Part shown: positions 12,653 through 25,173 of the stretch, in pieces
Layout: each line of letters begins with the position of its first letter
How positions within the stretch are numbered: the first letter of the stretch is position 1
DNA from: Lasioglossum baleicum
Lineage: Eukaryota > Arthropoda > Insecta > Hymenoptera > Halictidae
DNA: 64,000 nt
Direction: 5' to 3'
Assembly: GCF_051020765.1 (NCBI RefSeq)
Contig: NC_134944.1
Span: 6,014,001-6,078,000 of the forward strand
Program-made: the position numbers and the translations under genes
The notes under the pieces: model-generated
Seen by the model: only the letters and a program-made list of their open reading frames with translations
Told to the model about the DNA's origin: nothing
Databases searched by the model: none

Positions 12653-12748
12653 TCGATTCCTCTCTTTATTGAAACGTTCTACATTTCGTCTGGATAAATC
12701 TATATAATAATAAAAATCATTTCCTTCAGAAATCAATGTGAAATTATA

Positions 12749-13146
12749 CAGGGTGTCTCAGCTGAAGGACGCCACCTCAATATCTCCTTTATTTTTAATG
12801 GCACTAAAAAAATATTTATGGCATAATTTAAATGGTGTCGAAGCAGGAATATCATAGAAGAACAGTTTTTTTTGTCTGGTTATTTTTTCAGTTTTTTCAA
12901 GGTCGTCGTTATTTCTTTTATTCCATCTTGTTAATGACTTAAGCACATTCAAATGTATTTTTTCAACCGCTATAAGATGGAATTAAAAAAGAAAGTTTTT
13001 TTAAAAGAAAGAAAAATAACCGGACAAAAGAAATTGTTCTTCTATGATATCCCTCCTTCGATACCATTTAAATTATGCCATAAATATTTTTTTGTGCCAT
13101 TAATAAAGGAGATATTTCGGTGGCCTCCTTCAACCGAGACACCCTG
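12749..13146. mobile_element. 398-bp fold-back element
   Basis: The element is two imperfect inverted arms of nearly 200 bp each, meeting near 12945-12955. The ends are CAGGGTGTCTCAGCTGAAGG on the left and the complement of CAGGGTGTCTCGGTTGAAGG on the right. Matching words continue inward: ATATCTCCTTTATT, AATATTTATGGCATAATTTA, ATATCATAGAAGAACA and ATTCCATCTT. The short open frames in the two arms share peptide strings only because the arms are copies. No clear target duplication flanks it. A single-arm relative lies at 26505. Transcription across it would give a long double-stranded hairpin. Confidence 0.85.
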
Positions 13147-13341
13147 CATTACGATTATTTTCTTCCTGGAGTGCGTATATCTTTGTGAAAAATAAAAATG
13201 TTCAGCGTGTCAACTGTAAGAGAGAAAACCAGATCTTTCCTCGATCATTTTAATAGATTATGCATAATGAATACTCGATCTTGTCACGGTTTTAAATCGC
13301 AGCTAATCACTGCATAAAATTCACAATCCATCAACGATGCT

Positions 13342-13490
13342 TAGACAGCGGATTTTACGCATTTGCGACGAGACAAGTATGCAGAGGTACTCCACAATAA
13401 TCAACTCACTATTCAACATATCAGAAAAGAAAATAACTTTGTTGCAATTCAAGTAGAAAAATTATACTTTCCACGAAGATCCACTGTCTA
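13342..13490. mobile_element. 149-bp hAT-like MITE (family copy)
   Basis: The left end TAGACAGCGGATTTTACGCA and the right end AAGATCCACTGTCTA are the same terminal family as the copies at 40042 and 62078. The interior is AT-rich and non-coding. The flanking octamers (ACGATGCT and CCGATAAT) agree at only five positions, so the target duplication is eroded and this looks like an older insertion. Confidence 0.65.
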
Positions 13491-15984
13491 CCGATAATCT
13501 TGCTCGGAGTAACCGCGCAAGAGGATCCACAGGATCCAGGATTCCCGGTGAAAAGATCGGTCCGTCGCTCGCAGTGGAAAGCACGAGGCGTAGAAAAAAA
13601 AGAGGAGTGGGGTCGGCAAACAAATTGAACAATGGCCGACGAGTATCTCACGCGAAATGTAATATCTCGAGGGACCGTTACGCATCGCGTGGCCCCGATA
13701 TCGATCCAGTTAGTTCTCGGTTTCCCTAGGCGCCTGGATCGCGCGGGCTTGTTCGTTCCCGGTGTATTTTTTTTCAGCGCGGCAAGATAATCGCGCTGGC
13801 CGGTAATTAGCGATCGGGCCCTCCCCTCCTCCGGTACCCTTTTGTCCGGGGCCCCCCGAGATTTTCCGCTCGAGCCGCGAGACGGAACGCGGACGGCGAG
13901 TCGTGCGTAACGAATCGCATGCTGGAAACCTGTTTGTCACCGTTGCCGGGCCGCGCGGAGACCGCCGGAACCGCGTGTCACCGATACCACCGATCTTCCC
14001 ATGCATTATGCATGTGTCCCCCCTCTTCTTCCGAGCCCCCTTCTCACGGAACTCCCTGTTTCCCTCCCGGAAAATTGGCCGGCGTCTTTTCGTGCGGACG
14101 ACGACGGCTTTCGATCTTCGTCGCGCGCTCCGGATCCGCTTCAAACCCCTCCGCAATCGCTTCTTCACGCGATACGGACCGCGAGGCTCACGTGCAGGTA
14201 ATTGCAACGGCGCCGCAACGCCGAGTGGACAATTTTCCAGGTTTCGAGCACTGCGGCGCCGTACACCGTGTCATTCTGTGCGCGATCGAAATTCTTCTAC
14301 TCAATAGATTTACGAGTTCTGCATTTTACGATTTATGATCACTGATGAATGATTTTTCTCTCTCATTTATATAATTAGAGAAAATTTATTCCATACGTTT
14401 ATTTCTTGGGACACACCGTCGGGGACAGTATTAACTGGACACACCTTGGAAACGAATAACTTTTTTTATAATTGGACTAATTTGAGTCTCGTTGAGATAT
14501 CAGATAATAGCTGATAAATCAGTGACAATAATGATAGTTTACGATACGCGTTCCGTAAATCTAAATGCAGTGTGGTTTTCCGGTTCCTGGACATGTTGCA
14601 CAATATTCGATTTCTCTGTGCATTCTGAGATGAAAGGATTTTTTATCCGACTCCAGGTATCATATAACAATTCTCGCTTCAGAATCATTATTTCTTCTTA
14701 ATTACCAGTGCTATTATATCGTCTCTGTTTTTTACAATTCCGTTTATTAATTTATGAAGCAGGCCTTGAGCCTTGACTCGCAGTGAGTCACGATGAGTAA
14801 CTCAAATGTATTGTCTTCGGTTTCCTCTCTGCTCACATTTACATCCTTTTACAATTTTGATGTGCCAGGCGTAGAGATGCAAAATTCTACAAATCCGATT
14901 TTGGTTCGATGGAAACGTACAAAAATGTTTATGAACTGTCTGGAAATCATGCTTCCAAACATCGATCCCGACAGGGGACGTCCCGGTTCAGGGACACTTC
15001 GGAGCATCAGCGTTCTCCTCATCATCGGGGCGGCTAATCCGATGCTCGCCGGTCCTAAAAGCGTTTTTTCGCGTCGCGGCACGCTCGAGCGTGCCTGAAA
15101 GATCGCGTCGCCTAATCGCGCGGCGGGTGTCGTCCTCGGTGCCCGAAAACTGAGTCCCCATCCCTGACAAATTGGGCCCCTGTCCCCGAGGTGCCCAATT
15201 TCTCGCCCCCGTCGATCGCCCGACGGGTGGTAGACACTTTCGTTTCGCAACAAACGTTGCCGCCGGTGGCAAACTGCGCCGTAGACAAACGCGCCCTAAA
15301 ATCGCCGCGATCTCTGTGCCCAATCCCTCTTCCCTTCAACCCCCTTCGCCCCCCTTTTTCACTGTTAGATCGCTCACGCCCCGATTATCGCGGCGAATGA
15401 AGAGCCAGGAAGGATTTCACGCATCCCCGAATTATTTCAGGCGTTTCGACTTAAAAGAGACGCGTTGCCCTTCTCTTTATCCCCCCTCCCCCTCCCCGAG
15501 AAACTACCCTCTTTCCACGCCCCTGGCTGCCCCGAATAATCTCGCTCGCAATTTCACCGGTGCTCCAGCAGTTTTTCTTCCGCGCGAACCAAAGCCCATT
15601 TCCCCCTTTGCGCCGCGCGGAAACGAAATGGAAATGCAATAAAAAGTTGTAATCGAGCCTGCGAGGCGCGACGAGAGCGCAGAAATGATATCCGTTCTTC
15701 AGATGGGGAAGAGATAGAGATGTTCTCATTATGCCGACTCGGGGAACGCCACGAGGATTCGAGATAAGATGGAACTTAAGCGAGTTAGGACCGAGACGCT
15801 TCGTTTCGTCGCGAATCGCTTTGACGGGTTTCAGGAATCGTCTCGAATCGCTCGGGGTCTTTTCGAGTGGCGACATTTTAATATGCAATCTAGAAGAGTG
15901 ACGATCGATCCAACATTGTGTTCGAGTTGCTTGAGTCCTTTGAAAGCGTTCAAAGTTAATGGAGGATCTAGAACAGTGCGTTTT
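13491..15984. other. CpG-rich unique DNA, no gene recognised
   Basis: 13690-14300 and 15000-15640 are strongly CpG-rich with overlapping open frames on both strands (up to 165 codons at 13710-14207 minus). All are Arg/Pro/Ser-rich without domains and are rejected. 14330-14970 is AT-richer unique sequence. I see no repeats or paired inverted repeats. Confidence 0.5.
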
Positions 15985-16410
15985 GAGTTAGTCGATCTTG
16001 AAGTCCTCTTTGAATTGGTTGAATTTGTTTCAGACTCCATAGAGAATTTTTCCAGCCTTAATGGAAATTTATAAAAGTGGAATGTTTAATGTGGTTTGAA
16101 AAGATATATTGTTTCTTGTGTTGGTCGATCTTGAAATCATTTTTGAATCGGTTGAATTTGTTCGGGACTCGACAGAGAATATTCCAGCTTAATAGAGAAT
16201 TTATAATATTGTTTCTTGTGTTGATTGTGATCTTGAAATCATTTTTGAGTCGGTTGAATTTGTTCGAGACTCGACAGAGAACTTTTCCAGTCTAATAGAG
16301 AATTTATAAAAGTGATTTGAAAAGAAATATTGTTTCTTGAATTGATGGATCTTGGAATCGTCTTCGAATCGGTTGAATTTGTTGAAGACTTGACAGAGAA
16401 TTTGTTGAAG
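15985..16410 (+). repeat. Four-unit tandem array, about 100-135 bp period
   Basis: The words GATCTTGAAATCATTTTTGA, CGGTTGAATTTGTTC, GACTCGACAGAGAA and TAATAGAGAATTTATA recur in order. GTTGAATTTG starts near 16018, 16151, 16253 and 16371, giving spacings of about 133, 102 and 118. Units differ by indels, so reading frames are not maintained and the overlapping open frames are not taken as coding. Confidence 0.85.
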
Positions 16411-19400
16411 GCTTAACAGATCATTTGTCGAACGTGAGGGGAGAGCTTGGGCGCAGAATTGATTGTTCTCGAAACGAGTGGAGACATCGGGTTCCGAAGC
16501 GACATCACACCTACGAGAGCCCGTGTTTTCGTCGGGTTGTAATTTATTCGGGGCCACCCTGTAATTAGCGGGCAGCCCCGAGCGTAGAATTCTCGATCCG
16601 GCCGCGTTCCCGGCATTCCATTTATCACAAATCTGCCGCGTGAATGTGGAAACGACGCGATGCGAGGAATACGCGTGCGAACCTCCGGAGCCCTGGATTG
16701 CGATACTAATCGTCATCGTTTTGTTAGACACGATGATAAATCATATTACCGTACGCTCTTCAATCGCAACATTACTTTCATCCTATTTTCCGTACAAATT
16801 TTCTTCCTTCAAGAATGCTTTCGAGAAATAAAAATTTCAACGTGGCTGCCTTGTCATAAATACATAAAATCGTAAAATACGTAAAAGTGGTACCAAATAA
16901 AATACAATTTCATTGGCAGTAACATTTCTAGATCCAAAGTAAATAAAAATTGCACTAAATTCTGTCGAATCAGATACTCCAGCATTTTTTGAAAAATTCC
17001 ACAAGCCATAATGCATAAAATCTAGTAATGACTAGATAGGTTGGGTGAAATGAAATAAAGCCGTCAAGGGATGAAATCAATTCGATCCACAGTTGAGTAA
17101 TTGCAACTTAAAAAATATGAGACAAGTTATTAAAACACGACCGACGTTCAGCGATTATTAATTGCAGGTATGACAACTGAATTAAAGGCTAATTGAAAGT
17201 CTCCGGTGAGAAAACGGTCAATTTCAAAAAACCACACGGACAGTGGAATCGCGCGCGACCCCGTTCGTAACGGGGGTAAATCGTGCGTCGAATTCGCTCG
17301 GCAATCGTCGGCGAGAGCAATCGAGCGAGTGCCTTCAATTTCCTCCCCTGTTTCGTTTGTCCCCTTTCGTTTCTCTGTTTGACACGGGTTGCGGAGGGCG
17401 CGACGCAGCAACAGGTGTCCGCGGGGACATTCGCAGAAACGCGGAGGGTTGCGAGGGACTGCGAGAGAGACCGAGAGAGCAAGAGCGAAACAGAGAGACA
17501 GAACACAGTAGAGGGTGGAGGCGAAAAGGGTGGTTCGAGAGCAGGGCAGGAGAGAATTCCTCCTCTTTATTTATGAGCTTTTTTATTCGACTTGTTGAAC
17601 GCCTTCCTGCTCTCAATCTCTTTTTTTTCTCTCCCTCTCGCTGTTCCTCTTCGCGCCCTCTTCGTCGTTCTGTCCCCTTTTATTCGCGGCCGCTAATTCC
17701 GCGTATAGTCGCCGGAGAAAAAAAGCTCTTCGTCAGCCTCTACACCCCGAGCAACTCTCGGCAGGTCTCAGTCAGAGGTCTTAGTGTCTCAGGTAGACGC
17801 GCCGGTCTCCCAAAGGGACGCAGCCACCGGATAGATACGATTTCGGCCGTAATCCGTCAAAGAGTTCTTTCACCGTCCGTCGGAACGATTTATCTACGAT
17901 CTCCATTAAAGTTCAGTTAACGCCCTCTTACCTCCCTTCGTCTTCTCTCTCTTCCTCTCTCTCTTTATTCTTCTCTCTCCTCCCTTTTTTTCTCGCGAAG
18001 CTGTCGCGCCGAGCCGAGCGGAATCGTAGCCAGAAACGGATCTGCCCCCCCCTTCTTCCCGAATTCCTACGGCCCTGGTGCTCGAGATCTTAGCACGCTC
18101 GAATTAGTCAGCGATAGTCGATTATCCTCCGGCTACCGTTTTCTTCGAGATCCTCCGAATTTCAAAGTGTCGCTCGAGTCTCGCTCGGCCACGCTCGGCT
18201 ACGCTCGGCCACGCTCGCATTGTGGCTTCTGTCGAACAGAAGATGTCTCAGCGAACACTCACAGATCCACGAGAATTGTCGCCGGGACCTACTTCGGTCT
18301 GGTAATCCCGTCTTTGGGGGATCTGGGCGCTGGAGCTTGTGCGATCCGAGCAGCTCCTTTCCGCGGGGGTGTCGGAGCGTTCTAACCCTTCACTGGGGCA
18401 GAGTTAGGGCATGAGGATTGTCTGTGTATGGGACAGTTGAATTAGAGTGTATCATTTTCTTCTGTATTATTTAATCACACATTTTTCCTGTTTTACTCAT
18501 TTCAAACAAGAGTTAGACGCGTTTTATATTGCCCCACCGGGCAAAGCCAGCGCGGAGTAGGCGTGGCTAGCCCCCAGTGGGCGTGGCTTGAGAATGCAAA
18601 ATTTCTAGAATTTAGCTGGAATATCCGCGATGGACTAATTGCGTCTCATCGCAGCGCGGTTTCTGCGCTTATTAAAATCGCGGAGACGCATAAAAATTCC
18701 CGCGAGCTCTCACAAAGGGAATCTAGAATGAATACAGAGTTTCGTTAAAAGAGGCTATTAGCGATGGAAATAAAATGCTGCTGGTATTTATGGTCCCTTA
18801 AATCTGCAAATACAGAGATTTCCTTGAACGCGGTATGCCGGGGTAACGAGGATTGTACTTGCAAATGCGTCCATAAACAGCGATAACAAACAGGAAAACC
18901 GAGTGGTGGCTACTACTCGGCTGGAATTAGCCTTCATTTTTCAAACTGTTCCAAACTGTTGCGCCCGGATTGTAACTTCGCTGATTCGGTTGCGATAAGC
19001 GGCACAATTACAGCGATACAATGCCGCGGTGTGGTTCTACAGTTGCGCGTTATCACACGCGGATTAATTTTGCATCTTCAGAGAGGAGGGGTTGAACATT
19101 GGACAGGATTTCCAGGGAAGAAGGTGGAACAGCATCGCGTCGTTCGCTGTACATGCACACGTGTACACCGGACGGTCGCCGAAACCATGCCCCAGCATGA
19201 AACGATAGCTCCGCGAAGGCTCGCCGAGGGAAAATCGTCGTACGAAATCATAATTAACGGAATTATGTCGGGAGTAACCCGATACCATTCCCGGAGTAGG
19301 CAAAAAGGGTGAGCCAGGGGCTTTCGAGGGGGCTTACCTCGAACGTAAGAACCGAAGGGAATCGAAGGGAACTGAAGGGTTGCCGAGGAGAGAGAGATGT

Positions 19401-19689
19401 ATCCCCCAACTAAGAGCAGAGTCCGCGTATACACGAACGCTCGTACGCCTTTAATGAACGTAATGTTACACGATACGCGCGAGCGCGCTCTGCTACTTCG
19501 CTTATCCGACCAACGATCTGCTCTCGGACGTTGCGTTAACTTTCCTGCCCGTAAACGGGGCCCGCGATCGTAGCCGACGCTGTCAGGAAACGAGGAAACT
19601 CGGCGACCAGCTCCGACCTACGACGACAATCCAATTCAAAATTCTTTTTGACACGCACAGAAACTTCATCACAATTCTGCCACTCTTCC
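16411..19689. other. Unique DNA with CT-rich tracts, no gene recognised
   Basis: 16411-16700 is CpG-rich, 16740-17160 AT-rich, and 17210-18400 CpG-rich with dense pyrimidine tracts (17610-17660, 17930-17990). The open frame 17243-17920 (225 codons, plus) is Ser/Arg/Leu-rich and largely built from CT-rich DNA, with no domain, so it is rejected. This CpG-rich, CT/GA-tract-rich stretch is the sort of place an insect 5' untranslated exon or promoter could lie, but no core-promoter arrangement is convincing. Confidence 0.5.
18183..18217. repeat. 10-bp tandem repeat, 3.5 units
   Basis: CTCGGCCACG, CTCGGCTACG and CTCGGCCACG, then a partial CTCGC. A short GC-rich tandem in otherwise unique sequence. 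Confidence 0.85.
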
Positions 19690-19888
19690 TTCAGTCTAGA
19701 AGATTTGCCTATGCTCTAGAATTTTTTTCGAGGACCTGCATGCTTCTCCTAGGGTCTACAATTTTTTCCTCAGCATTTTCAAGCTTTCCCTAATTTCCGT
19801 AACTTTTTCCAAGGACTTGCAAGCTTCTCCTAGGCTCTACTATTTTTTTCCTCCACTCTACAATTTTTCTCTAGACTCCAAAATTGTT
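19690..19888 (+). repeat. 40-bp-class minisatellite, locus A
   Basis: About five degenerate units of the form CTCTAGAATTTTTTTCGAGG, ACCTGCATGCTTCTCCTAGG, GTCTACAATTTTTTCCTC and so on. The order is a (A/T)CAATTTTTT tract, CCTAGGAC, TTGCAAGCTT, then TCCTAGGNTCT. It is the same unit and the same orientation as loci B-F. No coding capacity. Confidence 0.8.
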
Positions 19889-20702
19889 TCTTGAGCTCCG
19901 TTGATATTAAGGCAAAGTGTGAGGGTGTCAAATGGACGCGAAAATCACGAAACGCTATAATACAACGTAAATGTTGCAAGCTAATGTTAAACAAAGCCCG
20001 TAAATGGATCCGAGAGGTTAAATTAAACCAGTCTCGCGCAGGGCGTCCCAGAAACCTTGAGCCACGAGTTAACAATGTTCCCAAAAGAATGAATATTAAA
20101 TTGAACGAGTCTGAGTCCTGGATCTCTCCCTCTGCTTACCTTAGACGGTCCAAGAGACGACGGGTCCCAACGGGACAGCCCCACGGGGGTTTCCGCGAGG
20201 TGATACCAATAAGACGGTAGGTGGTAGCAATTTAAACCTCATAAATGCAAAATCGCGCGATGATTGCGTTCATAAAGGAACGGCTCGGCCTGGCGAGACG
20301 TCTTCGCGAGATCTCGGGCGCCGCGGCGCTTGCTGGTAATTTACATTGATATTTATGCCGTGTCATAACCGGGGCTTCGCCGCCCGCCACGGAACGGATT
20401 GGTATCGCTAATCCCCCGTCGTGCCGGGGGGTTGTTTTAATTGAAATCTTACTCGCTGCGCCTTGCCTTGCCTCGCCGGGCCTCGTTTCGCTTCGCCTCG
20501 ACGATTCGCGCCGCGGGGGTGGGCTGAAGGGGTGCGTGAGGGAACGTTACACGTGTCTCAGGCTTCCTTACAGCTTTCAATTCTCCCAGCAGTTCCACAT
20601 CGCTTCCATTTCTTATCCAAAAATTGTTGGACATCAAGCTCGAATTGATACGAATTAGAGCCTGCAGGACTCTTGCAGTGGCCCAATTCGAGTTCCAAAG
20701 CG
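19889..20702. other. Unique DNA between two minisatellite loci
   Basis: Unique, moderately CpG-rich sequence. The patch 20220-20450 (TTTATGCC and TAATTT words among CpG-rich blocks) has the texture of a conserved non-coding element, but only alignment could show that. No gene recognised. Confidence 0.5.
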
Positions 20703-20970
20703 GATCTACAATTTTTTCCTACGACTTGAAAGCTTTTCCTGGGTTCTTCAATTTTTTCCTGGGACTTGAAAACTTTTCCTGGGTTCTACAATTTTTTTCC
20801 TGGGACTTGCAAGCTTCAACTAGGTTCTACAATTTTTTCGTAGGACTCTTGAAAGCTTTTCCTGGGTTCTACAATTTTTTTCTTGGGACTTGCAAGCTTC
20901 GACAAGGTTCTACAATTTTTTTCCTAGCACTTACAAGCTTTTCCTGGGTTCTACAATTTTTCCCTGGGAC
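20703..20970 (+). repeat. 40-bp-class minisatellite, locus B
   Basis: The cleanest locus. Six to seven units of 40-42 bp follow the order ACAATTTTTTCCT, A/GGGACTTG(A/C)AAGCTT, TTCCTGGGTTCT. Because 40 is not a multiple of 3, the open frame across it (20624-21016) cycles through three readings of the same unit and is not a gene. The plus strand is pyrimidine-rich, and each unit places a T-run just before CCT(A/G)G. Confidence 0.92.
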
Positions 20971-21780
20971 CCTACCGCGACAGATCCAGAAGCTCCGCAA
21001 GCGCCAGGATGCGTAATTCATAACGCTCCCGGCGGACATTCCGGCCGGGATTCCGTTTTTCGGAACGACGAAAGTTGCGCAATTCCGCGAGATCGTCCCG
21101 CGAGCCGAAATGTCAACCGCGAGACCACTAAAACGGCGGAAACTTTTAATTCGTTCATTTCGCCGGGCTCAAAGGGTCGGCGAATGAGGCTTATTAAAAT
21201 TTATACGCCCCCCTCCTACATAGCACCCCTCCTGGAGCCTTATCTCGCCCTCCATTGTCGACAATACGAGCTTTTATTTTCTTCGACCAGAGAACGGAAC
21301 TTCCTGGCCCCTAATTTTCTAATTTCCTTATTTCATCTGTCAGGGATGGTTATGTATCTAGAAGGGGTTGATTCTCGTTATACTGACAGTATAAGATCAT
21401 CGTACACAAGCTTTATCGAGTACAGTTTCACTAAAAAGTGAAATATTTATGAAGGTCTTCAATTGCTGCAAAGTTTCTGATGTCTAGATTGACTCGCTTC
21501 TAATTTTAACCAACCAATTAGTATCGGCAGGTGTTACTATGGACCGGAACATCGACAGATAAGAAACAGCCCTAGTGCCGAGTATTTGTCGAGGGTTGAA
21601 GTTGTGCTCGATCGCGCGGAAAAGATTGCGGGGGCGGCTCAGAAAACTGCGGTTTGTCCCCGGGACTTTAGACGCTCGTCCTTTAATCCTTGAGACAATA
21701 GCTCCGTCGGAAAAAAACCGACAGGCGCCCTTTGGCGAAGGGTTGCTCGTTCGCATCGACCCCGAGGTCCGGTGTCTCAA

Positions 21781-21854
<74 letters not shown>

Positions 21855-22525
21855 CGGGCGTGCTAATATTTTTCGAAGGGTTGAAATCTAATTTTTTTTT
21901 CACCCCCTCGTCGGAATTTCTCTCCGTCCCAGCGTCGTCTCGTCTTACCCCGTTGGTGAGCGCGGTTCGCTCCCAATAGACATAATAAAAACGCCATCTG
22001 AAATATGCATCCCTTAATAAAACTGTCCAATTAGGCGAAAATGGAATTAAGTATTTAGGGGGTGTCGGGCGTAGACTCCTTCTCTCGGCTCTCGGGGTTC
22101 TCAGGTGCTCCCGGAAACCCTTTTGCGAAAAGATTAGGTTCTTAGACCTCCCCTTTGACCGCTCGAATACTACGGGGGTGGAAAAAGAACGACGACTAAC
22201 CGAGAAAGGGGGTGGAACCACGTCGAGGGGTGCTCGCTGTCGGACGGGACTTGAATTATTTATGGAAACGAAATTCTTCGGTCGCTTTTCTTCGCGTTCC
22301 TGGGGCTACGCCACGACTTCGATTTATCGCCGCGAGATTCTACTTTGCTCGCTGCGAGGCACGTCCGCTAATTTAGCCCGTGATTCCCCGCGATCCGCCG
22401 CGAGACACTTCGCGACTATAAAACGGAAAACCACCCCTTAACAGCCCTCTTTCGCCACCGAGCCACCCGTTTATTAAGTTACGAATTTTTAAGACAGTTG
22501 AAAATTTATTTTTCGTTGCTTTGGA
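20971..22525. other. Unique DNA containing a long CT microsatellite
   Basis: Mostly unique sequence. The minus-strand open frame 21484-22221 (245 codons) is the longest in the window, but it runs through the CT tract as an Arg-Glu repeat and otherwise has no domain, so I reject it. No RNA gene or inverted repeat recognised. Confidence 0.55.
21784..21849. repeat. (CT)33 microsatellite
   Basis: A perfect 66-bp CT run, the longest microsatellite in the window. Its purity suggests recent expansion. Long GA/CT runs can bind GAGA-type factors in insects, but nothing here shows that role. Confidence 0.97.
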
Positions 22526-22992
22526 ACATTTTTTCGTAGGACCTGCAAGCTCTGACTAGGTTCTTAAAAATTTTCCTTAGGACCTGGAAGCTCTGACTCG
22601 GTTCTACTAATTTTCCTTAGGACCTGCAAGCTCCGACTAGGTTTTGAAAAATTTTCTTAGGATCTCTGGAAGCTCTGACTAGGTTCTACTAATTTTCCTT
22701 AGGACCTGAACTCTCTGACTCGGTTCTACTAATTTTTCTTAGTACGTACCTGCAAGCTCTAACTAGAATCGACCATTTTTCCTAGGACCTGCAAGCTCTA
22801 ACTAGGTTCTAAAAAAAATTTCCTTAGGATCTGAAAGCTCTGACTAGGTTCTACTAATTTTTCTTAGGACCTGCAAGCTCTAACTAGGTTCTACTATTTT
22901 TCCTAGGACCTGAAAGGTCTGACTAGGTTGTATACTTTCTTCCTAGGACCCTAAAGCTTCGACTGGGGTCTAAAATATTTTCCCTAGGACCA
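22526..22992 (+). repeat. 40-bp-class minisatellite, locus C
   Basis: About eleven units with a 41-bp modal period: GGACCTGCAAGCTCTGACTA, GGTTCTACTAATTTTCCTTA. The locus variant is CTCTGACTAGG in place of CTTTTCCTAGG. Units differ from one another by substitutions and small indels. It ends in TCCCTAGGACC followed by unique AT-rich sequence. Confidence 0.92.
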
Positions 22993-24209
22993 TTTTTTTC
23001 ACAAAAATTGTAAATTCCACAAAAAATTTGGATTCGTCGAAATATTTTATTTGGCCTCCCTGTAGGTTCGCGTAGTCCCTCATCGGCGGTCCTCGTCGAT
23101 CAGCACGGGTATTGTATGTGGCACGGAGGAATTCGAAGGAACGAGGAATTTACAAGCAAGGCCTGATTTGCAAAGCACGCGAAATGATACGATCACGGGC
23201 GTATATCTCGGATCTAGAACAGACGTAATCTGCTGACTATTCATGACCGTTTTGCTTTTGCCGATCTAATTTTCCCGCTCGAGATTCTTAACGGTTACAT
23301 TAATTGTTCTACTATTCCAGGCTTAATTAATTTCTGGATATCGCGGGCATTACGCGGTACATCGTATTTCGCGCCTGTCTTTTATCAAACTGGTCTTACA
23401 TTATCTATTCCGATCCGTTAACTTTAATTTATACGCATGTTAATTATCGGTGGCGTCGCGATATCAATTTCTCTAACACGTCTGTTAATCACTATCACAA
23501 CCCTCATCTATTAGTTCCTACCAACAAATTAATAAACGTACTCTCTATCAATTCAGTGATCTGTACATCGAATTCTCTGATTTTCGGGAAAAATCCCATA
23601 ACAATCCGAGGTACAGAATGCAGCTATTTTTCTCTCGGATCGCGAGCATTTTATTTGCAAACAAACAAACATTTCCCGATATTCGATGTGGAATATGTGT
23701 ACCGGCGGAAAAAAAAGATCCGAAGACACAAGAGAGAGAGACGAGAAACAAGAGCCGGAGAAAGTGCACGTGGCGGGCAACGAGCGAGAAACCCCATTCC
23801 CCCCATTCTCGTTCCATTCTAGGCGATGCTCGCGTTTTTAATCGACCCCCGGTATAACCCCGGAATTCCTTCGGTTAATTACGCGGATTTCCAATGCGAG
23901 CAGACCTCGTGGAATTTTTACGATTGCCTGACTGCCGACCCCACCCGCGCTGCCAGCTCGGGGATTTGTACGACTGAAATATTCGAGGGATTTCATTTTA
24001 TAAATGACCAACCTGTCCCTGCCACGGGGGCGGTCGGACCCGCCACTCCATCGATCTTGTCCCTTGTACTTCTCGCTGCTGCCACGCTCTCGGGACGGAT
24101 TCGAATAAATACTCGGCCCGCCCGGGAAACCGGAAATAATTCCCGCGAAGCATGTATCAACTATTCACCCACGCAGCTGCGCGACTGTTGCATCGATGTA
24201 ACACGTAAA
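22993..24209. other. Unique DNA, no gene recognised
   Basis: AT-rich at 23000-23080 and 23280-23700, CpG-rich at 23820-24180. The plus-strand frame 23826-24221 (131 codons) is one of the less biased frames in the window but shows no motif, and no splice context is convincing. I leave it out as a gene. Confidence 0.5.
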
Positions 24210-24490
24210 ATATTTTTCTGAGCACAACAAATTTTTTTCTAGATTCTGCAACCCTCTCTTAGAATCTGCAAGCCTTTTCTAAACTCGAAAAAATTTTTCT
24301 CTGAGCACTACAATTTTTTTCCTGGATCCTACGACCTTCTCTTAGGAACTGCATGTTCTAAAAATGTTTACCGAGCTGTACAATTTTTCTCCTGGTTTCT
24401 ACTACCCCCTCCCAGGACCTAGAAGGTTTTTCTGGACTCTACAAATTTTTTCTCGAGTTCTACAATTTTTCTGTACCTTCTACAGTTTCG
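24210..24490 (+). repeat. 40-bp-class minisatellite, locus D
   Basis: A more degenerate locus. ACAATTTTTTTCCTGGATCC, TTCTCTTAGGAACTGCATG, GTACAATTTTTCTCCTGG and CTACAAATTTTTTCTCGAG recur at irregular spacing. It has the same orientation and unit order as loci A-C. Confidence 0.75.
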
Positions 24491-25108
24491 TCCAGGGCCC
24501 CGGGAGCGGTCCCCGAGGCAGCACGGCCCCGGCGGCCGATGATTGGTGGCGATAGCAGGTCTACGCGGAAGCCGGTGTGCAATCGAAGGCCTTGTTTATA
24601 ATTTATAAGGCGAGAAGCCCGGTCGCCGCAACGCGCGTCATTAATTTCAGACGGCGGGATACCATCGGGGCGACCGTAATTAATACAAATCGTTGGCATA
24701 CCGTCGGCGCGAAGAAAACGTCGACGAAGAAGAAGAGCGACGGGTCGGTTCCGTGGTACGGGGGTGGAGAGAGACTGAGAGAGAGAGAGAGAGGGAGGGA
24801 GGGAGGAGAGATATCAGGGGGTGGGTGGTGTACACAGGTTGGGTCCGGGGGGTTCTAGAACCGTGTAGTGTCCGTGGCAGCACAGCGTTGAACGAATCCT
24901 AACGTCGTTCCCCCGCAGTAAATTTATACGACTAATACACGGGGACTCGAGGGTCTTAATATCCAGCGGGCGTGCGATGAAAGCAGGCGAGTTTAAAAAG
25001 TGCAATATCACGGAATACATAAATGCGAGATGAGGCGATTTGAATGAAAACCAAATAAATTTCGCTGCCGGTACTCGCTCGTTCGTTCGCGCTCGTCTTC
25101 TCTCTCTT

Positions 25109-25173
<65 letters not shown>

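Noticed and set aside
12953..13195. Short frames sharing the peptide string EIFRWPPS at 12953-13195 and 26366-26560
   Set aside because: They are the same fold-back repeat arm read in equivalent frames, not a conserved protein.
17243..17920. 225-codon plus-strand open frame
   Set aside because: Built largely from CT-rich tracts and CpG-rich DNA; Ser/Arg/Leu bias with no domain.
20624..21016. Apparently repetitive protein with GFYNFFLG-like repeats
   Set aside because: It is the 40-bp minisatellite read through. The period is not a multiple of three, so the peptide cycles through frames and indels break it.
21484..22221. Longest open frame in the window (245 codons, minus strand)
   Set aside because: Its middle is the translation of the CT microsatellite as Arg-Glu repeats, the rest has no domain, and other long frames overlap it. 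It is compositional.
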